A stretch of 5,606 bases of DNA, from contig DFBH01000009.1 of NCBI GenBank assembly GCA_002366545.1, positions 1 through 5,606 of the forward strand, read 5' to 3'. The stretch comes from Candidatus Oleimmundimicrobium americanum. Lineage in GTDB: Bacteria; Actinomycetota; Aquicultoria; UBA3085; Oleimmundimicrobiaceae. Every line of letters begins with the position of its first letter. Position 1 is the stretch's first letter. A program made the translations under genes and the position numbers. Below the pieces are notes generated by a model, which saw nothing but the letters and a program-made list of their open reading frames with translations, was not told where the DNA came from and did not search any database. Positions 1 to 5,428 of this stretch are shown one piece after another.

Positions 1-420
1 ACTAAAAAAGGATTGCCAGATGAAGATTTTATTATTATTAAGAAAGTAAAAAAAAGTGAATCTTTTATTCTCCACCCCAATAATTTTATATTAGCTAGTA
101 CTAAAGAATATATAAAAGTGCCAGATGATATGGTCTTAAAAGTAGAAGGAAAAAGCACTTTAGCGAGAATGGGAATTTTAGTGCATACAGCTGGTTTTGT
201 AGATCCTGGATTTGAAGGCACTCTAACACTGGAAATTAGTAATCAATCTAATTTACCAGTGGCTCTATATCCTGATATGCACATTTGCCAGATAGCAGTA
301 GAGTTTTTATCCTCACCAGCAGAAGTTCCGTATAACAAACGGAAAAAATCACTTTATTCCAAATCCAAAGGCCCAATAATTGCCAAAACTAATAACTTGT
401 TTGATAAATCTAAAAAATAA
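1..420 (+). CDS. dcd: dCTP deaminase, 5'-truncated by window edge
   Basis: Cytosolic enzyme of pyrimidine nucleotide metabolism that deaminates dCTP to dUTP; some relatives also hydrolyse dUTP to dUMP. The frame is open from base 1, so the N-terminus lies outside the window, and the in-frame TTG at 13 is not a credible start. The 139 visible residues cover the core. Counting the first codon as 1, GKSTLARMG holds Ser52 and Arg56, matching E. coli Ser111 and Arg115. AGFVDPGFEGTLTLE holds catalytic Glu78, matching E. coli Glu138. PYNKRKKSLYSKSKGP is the C-terminal nucleotide-binding tail typical of Dcd, which argues against a plain dUTPase. The loop reads VHTAG, one residue shorter than the common VHVTA. 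I cannot tell whether the enzyme is mono- or bifunctional. The 3' end overlaps the promoter of the following tRNA gene. Confidence 0.93.
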   Translation, partial: TKKGLPDEDFIIIKKVKKSESFILHPNNFILASTKEYIKVPDDMVLKVEGKSTLARMGILVHTAGFVDPGFEGTLTLEISNQSNLPVALYPDMHICQIAVEFLSSPAEVPYNKRKKSLYSKSKGPIIAKTNNLFDKSKK

Positions 421-429
421 TAGTATAAT
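401..429 (+). promoter_or_regulatory. Sigma70-type promoter for tRNA-Asn
   Basis: TTGATA at 401-406 and a perfect TATAAT at 424-429 are separated by 17 bases, close to the consensus for a housekeeping sigma factor. The expected transcription start, about 435-437, is only one to three bases before the mature tRNA 5' end at 438. The -35 element and part of the spacer lie inside the last codons of dcd, so the tRNA appears to be transcribed on its own. The match is direct; activity is inferred. Confidence 0.75.
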
Positions 430-437
430 TAAAACAT

Positions 438-509
438 TCCGCGGTAGCTCAATGGTAGAGCGGCACGCTGTTAACGTGATGGTTGTAGGTTCGAGTCCTA
501 CCCGCGGAG
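438..509 (+). tRNA. tRNA-Asn (anticodon GTT)
   Basis: A complete 72-base cloverleaf can be folded. The acceptor stem TCCGCGG (438-444) pairs fully with CCGCGGA (502-508), and the discriminator is G509. The D stem is GCTC/GAGC with a compact 7-base loop containing GG. The anticodon loop is CTGTTAA (468-474) with GTT at 470-472, which reads AAC/AAT asparagine codons. The variable loop has 5 bases. The T stem is GTAGG/CCTAC around TTCGAGT. The first anticodon-stem pair (463-479) is a G-A mismatch, where E. coli tRNA-Asn has G-U; the other four pairs are standard. The bases after the discriminator are CAG, so CCA is not encoded and must be added by the CCA-adding enzyme. Confidence 0.97.
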
Positions 510-519
510 CAGGCTAGTG

Positions 520-573
520 CTCGGTTCTGTGCGACCGAGATGCCCGAGAGTTCTACCCAGGTTTTTATTTTTT
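520..573 (+). terminator. Possible terminator or structured trailer after tRNA-Asn
   Basis: CTCGGT (520-525) and ACCGAG (534-539) pair perfectly around an 8-base loop, eleven bases after the tRNA. A T-rich tract, GTTTTTATTTTTTAT, begins at 561. The 22-base gap between stem and T tract is too long for a textbook intrinsic terminator. The element may therefore be a processing or structural signal in the tRNA trailer. A second CCGAG at 544-548 could pair with CTCGG (520-524) in place of the first. Confidence 0.35.
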
Positions 574-654
574 ATGAATTCAAACTTTTGGGAAACATTT
601 GGTAGAATAAGAGTGAAAGATCGGCTGTATTTTAGTAGAGGTGTGAGTAATTAA
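574..654 (+). other. Tiny doubtful ORF, 26 codons
   Basis: An ATG at 574 opens a 26-residue frame ending in TAA at 652-654. Its middle reads WETFGRIRVKDRLYFSRG, which has protein-like composition. The only ribosome-site candidate is AGG at 559-561, about 12 bases upstream. No family is recognised. It could be a small peptide, a worn gene fragment or chance; chance is the default. Confidence 0.15.
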
Positions 655-743
655 AAATTTTGATAGGGATCTCTAATTTAAGAAAGCCCGTTAAAAGACA
701 ACTTGCTTATTATTTTATCCACATGTTATTTTTTGCAAAAAAA

Positions 744-757
744 TGATACAATATAAT
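744..757 (+). promoter_or_regulatory. Probable promoter (-10 region) of the thiolase operon
   Basis: TGATACAAT at 744-752 is an extended -10 (TGn plus TACAAT). It overlaps a perfect TATAAT at 752-757. No good -35 sits at 17 bases for either; TTGCAA at 733-738 is too close. An extended -10 can work without a strong -35. Transcription would start near 759-764, giving a leader of about 50 bases before the ATG at 815. It is the best promoter candidate between the tRNA and the operon. Confidence 0.5.
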
Positions 758-758
758 T

Positions 759-775
759 GATCCTTAAACTGGATC
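759..775 (+). promoter_or_regulatory. Inverted repeat at the predicted transcription start
   Basis: GATCC (759-763) and GGATC (771-775) form a 5-bp stem with a 7-base loop; TTG before and CAA after nearly extend it, with one bulged base. Lying just after the -10 hexamer, it could be a repressor operator or a 5'-end stabilising hairpin in the mRNA. No regulator is seen in the window. Confidence 0.25.
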
Positions 776-814
776 CAAAGGTCGAAAAAATTAAAAGTTT
801 AGTTTTGTAAAAAC

Positions 815-2083
815 ATGAAAAAAGCTCAGATTATCGGCGTTGGCTGTACTAAATTTGGTAACATTCTTACCAGTCCAGAGCTCAAAGATAAAACCTTTCA
901 GGAGATAGTGGCCGAAGCTGCTTTTGAAGCAATGGACGATGCCCAGATTCCTCCAGAGAAGATAGATGTTTTTTATGTTGGGAATATGCTTAGCAATACT
1001 ACTCAGATGTACAGCCATGCTACAGTGCTGGCTGATTGGTTGGGACTGAGATTAAAGGGAGGCTATCATTTTGATACTGCTTGTTCTACTACGAATACCG
1101 GTTTGGGAATTGCAGCTCAAAGTATTCTATCTGGAAAATACAAAAATGTTTTAGTAGTAGCTGGAGAAATTACTTCCTCGTGTCCCAAGGGCGTTAATCC
1201 TTTGGAAAGAGAAGCAATTAGTCCTACTACTTTGTGGAAATGGACAGATTTTGGAATGGATCATGTTTATGGCTATCATCATTTCTATGATGTTGCCTCA
1301 GCTTACGGTGCCTTTACAACCATTGCTTACATGAAGAGAAATAAATTGTCGTTTGAGGAGATGGATAAGATAATGATGGAAGTAAATAGAGCGGTAAGAA
1401 AGCATGCTTCGATGAATCCCAAAGCAATTACCTATGAAAGGGGAAGTTTAGAGCAAGAGGCAAGGAAAGAGGGTTTTTCCAGTGTTGAGGATTACTGGAA
1501 ATCTCCCAAAAATCCCTTTTTTGCGTGGCCAGCTAGGTTATTCAGCGCTTTAAATTCGGCAGATGGGGCAACGGCTATAGTAGTGTCTGGTGAAGCAAAG
1601 AAGTATACTAAAAAGCTCCCGATAGATATCGCTGGTTTTGATTGGAGAACAAGCAATTTTCCTTGGGGTGACGAAAAGGTTTATCCTTATCCCCAAGATA
1701 CGCTCGCTTTCAAAACAGCCTATCAAATGGCCGGCATTAAACCGAGTGATATTGATTATCTCTACGTTCATGATTGTATGCAGATTTATCAGTTGGTTCT
1801 TTCCGAAGTTGCAGGTTATTTTCCTAAAGGAACGGCCTGGAAAGCAGTGTTGGATGGTAGAACTATGTATGACGGAGATAAGCCATTGAATATTTCTGGA
1901 GGAAGGCATGGTGGAGGCCATGCTTTTGATGCGTCTGCTGGGATGGAAATCTATGAAATTGTAAAGCAGATGAGGGGAGAAGCAGGAAAGAAACAGATGA
2001 AAAAGCCTCTTCGAGTTGCTGTTCAGCACAATCATGGATACGGAATGCACACTGCTGTAACGGTATTTAAAAAAGGAAAATAA
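815..2083 (+). CDS. Thiolase-superfamily acyltransferase (SCP2/archaeal-type)
   Basis: Predicted cytosolic enzyme that condenses two acyl thioesters or cleaves a 3-ketoacyl thioester, for example 2 acetyl-CoA to and from acetoacetyl-CoA. It has 422 residues, slightly longer than typical thiolases. The N-terminus KKAQIIGVGCTKFG and the FDTACSTTNTG motif with nucleophile Cys90 are clear. VHDCM carries His319, as in SCP2-type thiolases, and SGGRHGGGHAFDASAG carries His369. The usual GHPxGATG is altered to GHAFDASAG, and the terminal Cys- or Asn-Gly-Gly motif reads QHNHGYGMHTA (405-414). A DUF35 gene follows 12 bases later, the usual partner of this subfamily in archaeal acetoacetyl-CoA thiolase and steroid side-chain enzymes. 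ATG 815 is the only reasonable start: an in-frame stop lies at 800-802 and no upstream start follows it. No Shine-Dalgarno is visible. A retro-aldolase role cannot be excluded. Confidence 0.88.
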   Translation: MKKAQIIGVGCTKFGNILTSPELKDKTFQEIVAEAAFEAMDDAQIPPEKIDVFYVGNMLSNTTQMYSHATVLADWLGLRLKGGYHFDTACSTTNTGLGIAAQSILSGKYKNVLVVAGEITSSCPKGVNPLEREAISPTTLWKWTDFGMDHVYGYHHFYDVASAYGAFTTIAYMKRNKLSFEEMDKIMMEVNRAVRKHASMNPKAITYERGSLEQEARKEGFSSVEDYWKSPKNPFFAWPARLFSALNSADGATAIVVSGEAKKYTKKLPIDIAGFDWRTSNFPWGDEKVYPYPQDTLAFKTAYQMAGIKPSDIDYLYVHDCMQIYQLVLSEVAGYFPKGTAWKAVLDGRTMYDGDKPLNISGGRHGGGHAFDASAGMEIYEIVKQMRGEAGKKQMKKPLRVAVQHNHGYGMHTAVTVFKKGK

Positions 2084-2095
2084 TCTAATAAAACC

Positions 2096-2491
2096 ATGGA
2101 ACCAATTGCTAAAAAATGGTATGACAATCTAGCCAAGGGCAAGATTATGGGCATAAAATGTAAGGATTGCGGAGCTTATACTTTTCCTCCTTTAACTGTT
2201 TGCAGAGAATGTAGGAGCAGGAACTTAAAAGAGGTTAAGATGTCGGGAGAGGGAGAACTTGTAATGTATTCTTCTACTATGCTTCCCAGTGCAAAGTTTG
2301 CAGATCTAGGGAAAAAGGCCTATGGGTTGATAAAATTAAAAGAAGGACCAGTGTTCTTTACTCGGATTGATGGAGTAAAATACAATACTCCAGATGAAAT
2401 CAGAAAAGGAAATGAGATACTTCCCGTAAAAGTAAAGGCCAAGATCGAGAAAGTAAAGGGGATGAATATAGTAGTGTTTGAAAAAAAATAG
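2096..2491 (+). CDS. DUF35 zinc-ribbon/OB-fold protein, thiolase partner
   Basis: Small 131-residue protein of the DUF35 (ChsH2-like) family. These proteins bind SCP2-type thiolases or hydratases; in the archaeal thiolase/HMG-CoA synthase complex the DUF35 subunit bridges the enzymes and helps pass on the CoA-bound intermediate. The N-terminal helix (about 1-20) is followed by a rubredoxin-like zinc ribbon with Cys22, Cys25, Cys36 and Cys39. The rest, about 48-128, fits the OB-fold, including GEGELVMYSST and the AYGLIKLKEGPVFFTRI strands. All four zinc ligands are intact. It starts 12 bases after the thiolase stop and ends 8 bases before the ACP gene, so the three are almost surely co-transcribed. 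The nearest AAGGA lies 18 bases before the ATG, too far for a normal site, so reinitiation is likely. The family call is firm; the exact partner is inferred from adjacency. Confidence 0.9.
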   Translation: MEPIAKKWYDNLAKGKIMGIKCKDCGAYTFPPLTVCRECRSRNLKEVKMSGEGELVMYSSTMLPSAKFADLGKKAYGLIKLKEGPVFFTRIDGVKYNTPDEIRKGNEILPVKVKAKIEKVKGMNIVVFEKK

Positions 2492-2499
2492 AGAAAAGT

Positions 2500-2745
2500 A
2501 TGACACAGGAATCAATTAAAACCAGGGTAAAGAAAATCATTGTTGGATTATTTAAGGTTAACCAAAAGAAAATCTCCAAGAAAACGAAATTCATAAAAGA
2601 TTTGCACGCAAAATCAATTGATATTATTGCTTTGATTGCTGCATTGGAAGGAGAATTTAACATCAGTATTCCTCCTGGTGAAGTGCAAGCCAACAAAACT
2701 GTAGGGCAGGCCATTGACTACATAAAAAAGAAAGTAAAAAAATAA
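2500..2745 (+). CDS. Acyl carrier protein, unusually basic
   Basis: Carrier protein of 81 residues, the normal ACP size. A phosphopantetheine arm on the conserved serine would hold acyl groups as thioesters. Helix I, the loop, and helix II starting at the modification site can be followed. The site is HAKSID (36-41) with Ser39, against the usual GADSLD. After it, ALEGEFNISIPPGEV and the TVGQAIDYI helix are typical. Two things are odd. The residue before the serine is Lys38 rather than Asp. The protein has 18 Lys/Arg against 7 Asp/Glu, while ordinary ACPs are strongly acidic. Helix II keeps equivalents of E. coli Asp38, Glu47 and Glu49 but replaces Asp35, Glu41 and Glu48 with Lys, Ala and Gly. 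It sits 8 bases after the DUF35 gene, with acpS at the end of the operon. It is probably a specialised carrier rather than a standard fatty-acid ACP; no fab genes are present. The symbol acpP is withheld for that reason. Confidence 0.85.
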   Translation: MTQESIKTRVKKIIVGLFKVNQKKISKKTKFIKDLHAKSIDIIALIAALEGEFNISIPPGEVQANKTVGQAIDYIKKKVKK

Positions 2746-2774
2746 GTTCTTCACCCCAGCTCAATCTATAAGAA

Positions 2775-2795
2775 TTTTCACTAATAGTGAGGAAG
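2775..2795 (+). promoter_or_regulatory. Hairpin overlapping the ackA ribosome-binding site
   Basis: TCACT (2778-2782) pairs with AGTGA (2786-2790) around AAT. Two G-U pairs and one U-A pair extend the stem to 8 bp (2775-2793). The ackA Shine-Dalgarno AGGAAG (2790-2795) is the clearest ribosome site in the operon and is partly buried in this stem. The hairpin could damp ackA translation or separate the upstream and downstream halves of the operon. The pairing is visible; the regulatory role is inferred. Confidence 0.35.
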
Positions 2796-2804
2796 ATTTT
2801 GATT

Positions 2805-3938
2805 ATGAAAAACAATAGCTTTTTCATACTAGTTTTAAACTCCGGTTCAGCAACGGTAAAATATTCTTTATTTAAAGCCGATAATTTAGTCCTTGAAAAT
2901 GAAGGGATAGTAGAACGAATAGGGCTGAAAGGAGGTGTAAAAAATCACGAAGAGGCGGTTAAAAAAATTTTAAAGGATTTAACTCAAGTAAAGAAAATTA
3001 AAGACCTTTCCAAAATTCGAACCGTAGGGCATCGAGTGGTTCACGGAGGAGAAAAATTTAAAAAGACCACCCTCCTAAACAAAAAGAAGATTGAAGAACT
3101 TAAGGGCTATTCTAAATTAGCTCCTCTTCATAACCCTCCTAATATTATGGGAATTGAAGTTTGTCAGAAACTTTTACCTCAAGCTAAACAAGTTGCAGTA
3201 TTTGATACAGCATTTCATACTACTCTTCCCCCTTCTAGCTATATTTATGCCATCCCCTATAAATTTTATTCCCAACATCAAATAAGAAGATATGGGTTTC
3301 ACGGGATTTCTCACCAGTATGTATCAGAGAGAGCTCGAGAGACTGTTGGTGGAAAAATTAGTCGGTTAATAACCTGTCATCTGGGAGGCGGAAGTTCGAT
3401 AACTGCCATAAAAAATGGTAAATCTGTAGATACTTCAATGGGCTTCACTCCCTTGGAAGGCTTGGTAATGGAGAGCCGGTCTGGAGATATTGATCCTGCC
3501 ATAGTTACTTATCTGATAACCGAATTGAATTTTACCGCCCAAGAGGTCTACGACATTTTAAACAAGAAATCGGGATACAAGGGAATCTGTGGGAAAAAAG
3601 ATTTTCGCGAGATTTTAAAAATAAAAAGCAAAGATCGTCTAACTAGGCTAGCCTACGAAATTTTTGTTTTAAGCGTAACCAAATACATCGGGAAATACAT
3701 TGCTGAATTGGGAGGAGTTGATATAATTGTCTTTACGGCCGGAATTGGAGAAGGAAGTTGGGAATTAAGGAAAGACGTGATGGAGCACTTTAAATTTGTG
3801 GGAATAAAATTGGACCAAAAGAAAAACAAAAATAACAGTTTGATTATTTCTACACCGAATTCAAAAGTAAAAGTATTAGTTGTTCCAGACAATGAGGCCT
3901 TAAAGATTGCCAAAGAAGCTCAAAAAATAACAAAATAG
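2805..3938 (+). CDS. ackA: Acetate kinase
   Basis: Cytosolic enzyme of the ASKHA fold that converts acetyl phosphate and ADP to acetate and ATP, and the reverse. With the chosen start it has 377 residues, a little shorter than the usual 400. Family motifs appear in order: LNSGSATVKYSLF (Asn12), VGHRVVHGG (Arg77), APLHNPPNI (His109), VFDTAFH (Asp134), RYGFHGISH (His166), HLGGGSSI, SRSGDIDPA (Arg225), FTAGIGEGS and PDNEALKIA (Glu364). These match the catalytic and nucleotide-binding residues known from Methanosarcina AckA. ATG 2805 is chosen over in-frame GTG 2787 because AGGAAG ends 9 bases before it and the protein then begins just before the conserved first strand. It follows the ACP gene by 59 bases, the longest gap in the operon, and precedes pta by 12. 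ATP formation from acetyl-CoA is the usual direction; acetate activation is also possible. Confidence 0.96.
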   Translation: MKNNSFFILVLNSGSATVKYSLFKADNLVLENEGIVERIGLKGGVKNHEEAVKKILKDLTQVKKIKDLSKIRTVGHRVVHGGEKFKKTTLLNKKKIEELKGYSKLAPLHNPPNIMGIEVCQKLLPQAKQVAVFDTAFHTTLPPSSYIYAIPYKFYSQHQIRRYGFHGISHQYVSERARETVGGKISRLITCHLGGGSSITAIKNGKSVDTSMGFTPLEGLVMESRSGDIDPAIVTYLITELNFTAQEVYDILNKKSGYKGICGKKDFREILKIKSKDRLTRLAYEIFVLSVTKYIGKYIAELGGVDIIVFTAGIGEGSWELRKDVMEHFKFVGIKLDQKKNKNNSLIISTPNSKVKVLVVPDNEALKIAKEAQKITK

Positions 3939-3950
3939 CCGGAAAAAACT

Positions 3951-4967
3951 ATGAACATCATCAAAAAATTGGAAAAAGAAATCAGAAAAGAAAAATTTAT
4001 TTCAAGAATTGTTTTTCCCGAAGGAGAGGATGAAAAAATTTTAAAATCTGCAATTTTGGCTCAGAACCGAAAGATAACTCACCCTATTTTATTGGGGGAC
4101 AAGACAAAAATCCAAGACAGAGCTAAAAGACTGAAGGTCTCTTTAGAGGGAATTGAAATTGTAAATCCGGCTCAAAGCTCTAAATTAGAGGAATATAGCA
4201 AGAAATACTCAAAGAAGCAGGACATCCCTATGGAAATCTCCAGAAAAATTCTGTTAAGCCCTCTTTATTTTGGCGCAATGGCAACTAAAACAGGAGAAGC
4301 CGATGGATTGATTGGAGGAGCAGTTTTTACTTCAGGCGAAGTAATTGCAATTTCTCAACAAGTGATTGGATTGGAAAAGGGGATTTCTGTTCCATCCAGT
4401 TTTTTTCTAATGAATATCCCTCAATTTGATGGGGGAGAGGAAGGGTATTTAATTTTTTCAGACGCTTCAGTAAATATTAACCCGTGTTCAAAAGAACTAG
4501 CAGATATTGCCTTTGCTTCAGCAAAAAGCGCTCGAGATTTTTTTGGCTGGAAACCGAGGGTAGCCCTCCTTTCCTTTTCTACAAAAGGAAGCGCTAGCCA
4601 TGCGTTGGTGGACAAGGTTATAAAAGCCACCCAAATTGCTAAAAAGAAAAAGTTTCCTGGATTCGTAGATGGCGAATTTCAGGTAGATGCTGCCTTAAAC
4701 CGAGAAGTAGCCGAGAGAAAAATAGAAGGAAAATTGGGACAAGTAGCGGGGAAGGCAAATGTTTTAGTTTTCCCTGATTTAAATGCTTCAAATTGCGGGT
4801 ACAAGCTGGTAAAGATTATAGCCCGAGCCCATACCTACGGACCTATTCTTCAAGGATTTGCCAAGCCGGTCAGTGATTTATCTCGAGGAGCAAAAATAGA
4901 AGACATTTTTGGCGTAATAACATTGATTACCAGCCAAATTAAAAAAATTAAAAAAGACCAAAAATGA
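3951..4967 (+). CDS. pta: Phosphate acetyltransferase, short form
   Basis: Transfers acetyl between CoA and phosphate: acetyl-CoA plus Pi to and from acetyl phosphate plus CoA, supplying or draining acetate kinase. It has 338 residues, the length of single-domain enzymes such as that of Methanosarcina thermophila, without the long N-terminal regulatory region of E. coli Pta. Motifs seen are RIVFPEGED (19-27), MATKTGEADGLIGGA (110-124), ALLSFSTKGSASH (205-217), DGEFQVDAAL (240-249), LVFPDLNASNCGYKL (272-286) and GPILQGFAKPVSDLSRGA (297-314). Ser311, Arg312 and Asp318 line up with catalytic Ser309, Arg310 and Asp316 of the Methanosarcina enzyme. The closely related phosphobutyryltransferases are an alternative, but the adjacent ackA favours acetate. 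A weak GGA lies 7 bases before the ATG. The TGA stop overlaps the acpS start as ATGA, implying coupled translation. Confidence 0.95.
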   Translation: MNIIKKLEKEIRKEKFISRIVFPEGEDEKILKSAILAQNRKITHPILLGDKTKIQDRAKRLKVSLEGIEIVNPAQSSKLEEYSKKYSKKQDIPMEISRKILLSPLYFGAMATKTGEADGLIGGAVFTSGEVIAISQQVIGLEKGISVPSSFFLMNIPQFDGGEEGYLIFSDASVNINPCSKELADIAFASAKSARDFFGWKPRVALLSFSTKGSASHALVDKVIKATQIAKKKKFPGFVDGEFQVDAALNREVAERKIEGKLGQVAGKANVLVFPDLNASNCGYKLVKIIARAHTYGPILQGFAKPVSDLSRGAKIEDIFGVITLITSQIKKIKKDQK

Positions 4968-5344
4968 TTGTAGGGGTGGGAGTGGACATTTTAGAGTTAA
5001 AGAAACTTCAGTCAATACTTGATTTTGTAGGTCAAAGATTTTTGAATAAAGTTTATACTAAACCGGAGCTAAGATACATAAGAGACGAAACAAACCTTTC
5101 CCATTTGGCCACCACTTTTGCAGGCAAGGAAGCGGTTTTTAAAACATTGGGTTCTTTAGGAATTAATATTGTGGATTGGCGGGAAATCGAAATTTTAAGA
5201 AAAAAGAACGGAAAACCCTTCGTTCGATTCAGGGGAAAACTTAAAAATCAGGTTTCGAAGCAGGGTTCATTTAGTATTTTAATAAGCATGACCGCGACCT
5301 CCGATTTAGCTATAGGCCTTGCAATATTGAAGCAGAATGAATAA
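4964..5344 (+). CDS. acpS: Holo-[acyl-carrier-protein] synthase
   Basis: Transfers the 4'-phosphopantetheine arm from CoA to the serine of an ACP, turning apo- into holo-ACP; family members are small and act as trimers. The 126-residue length is normal. MIVGVGVDILELKKL supplies the Mg-binding Asp8, and FAGKEAVFKTLG (52-63) supplies Glu56 and Lys60. GKPFVRF and the final strand ILISMTATSDLAIGLAIL complete the fold. Two positions differ from common AcpS: Lys14 replaces the Arg that contacts the Asp before the ACP serine in the Bacillus subtilis complex, and the usual SxSH near the C-terminus reads SMTA, losing the His. Its start overlaps the pta stop by 4 bases and no Shine-Dalgarno is seen. 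The ACP in this operon is the obvious substrate. A terminator follows 17 bases after the stop. Confidence 0.93.
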   Translation: MIVGVGVDILELKKLQSILDFVGQRFLNKVYTKPELRYIRDETNLSHLATTFAGKEAVFKTLGSLGINIVDWREIEILRKKNGKPFVRFRGKLKNQVSKQGSFSILISMTATSDLAIGLAILKQNE

Positions 5345-5361
5345 AGGGACCAAGGGGACAT

Positions 5362-5389
5362 AGTGGTTCGGCAATAAGCCGCTTTTTTT
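5362..5389 (+). terminator. Intrinsic terminator of the thiolase-acpS operon
   Basis: AGTGGTT (5362-5368) pairs with AGCCGCT (5377-5383) over 7 bp, two of them G-U, around an 8-base loop. An internal CGGC/GCCG pairing is a competing fold. A run of seven T follows directly (5383-5389). The site is 17 bases after the acpS stop, where an operon terminator is expected. Confidence 0.75.
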
Positions 5390-5428
5390 ATTTCCCCCAG
5401 ACTCAAATTTGATAGTATACCCGAAATG

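Larger units (their letters stand above)
510..814. other. Intergenic region between tRNA-Asn and the thiolase operon
   Basis: This 305-base stretch has no gene I can support. Its left end is GC-rich: a 6-bp hairpin (520-539), a nearby repeat of CCGAGA (535-540 and 544-549), then a T-rich run at 562-573. The middle (about 575-720) is AT-rich and featureless apart from a tiny ORF at 574-654. The right end has a likely promoter (744-757), a small inverted repeat (759-775) and an A/T-rich leader up to the start codon at 815. Confidence 0.6.

Noticed and set aside
13..15. TTG as the dcd start
   Set aside because: The frame is open to base 1 and the conserved Dcd N-terminal region is missing, so the gene is cut by the window edge.
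510..573. Second tRNA, tRNA fragment or T-box in the tRNA trailer
   Set aside because: No cloverleaf can be completed and no T-box core sequence is present.
540..605. 21-codon ORF starting at ATG 540
   Set aside because: No ribosome site, and it overlaps the structured trailer and the other tiny ORF.
791..1018. Minus-strand ORF over the thiolase start
   Set aside because: Antisense shadow without motif, promoter or ribosome site.
1638..1889. Plus-strand ORF of 83 codons inside the thiolase in another frame
   Set aside because: Fully nested in the real gene and without family features.
1550..2050. Minus-strand ORF of 166 codons inside the thiolase gene
   Set aside because: It lies opposite a complete, motif-rich thiolase; its product has no recognisable motif and is a shadow frame.
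2400..2714. Minus-strand ORF across the DUF35 and ACP genes
   Set aside because: Antisense to two well-supported genes; the hydrophobic stretch comes from reading the complement of lysine-rich codons.
2787..2789. GTG as the ackA start
   Set aside because: It lies within the hairpin and directly before the Shine-Dalgarno; ATG 2805 has correct spacing and gives the normal N-terminus.
5403..5412. 10-base palindrome TCAAATTTGA as an operator
   Set aside because: Short, AT-rich and isolated between terminators with no gene start nearby; likely chance.
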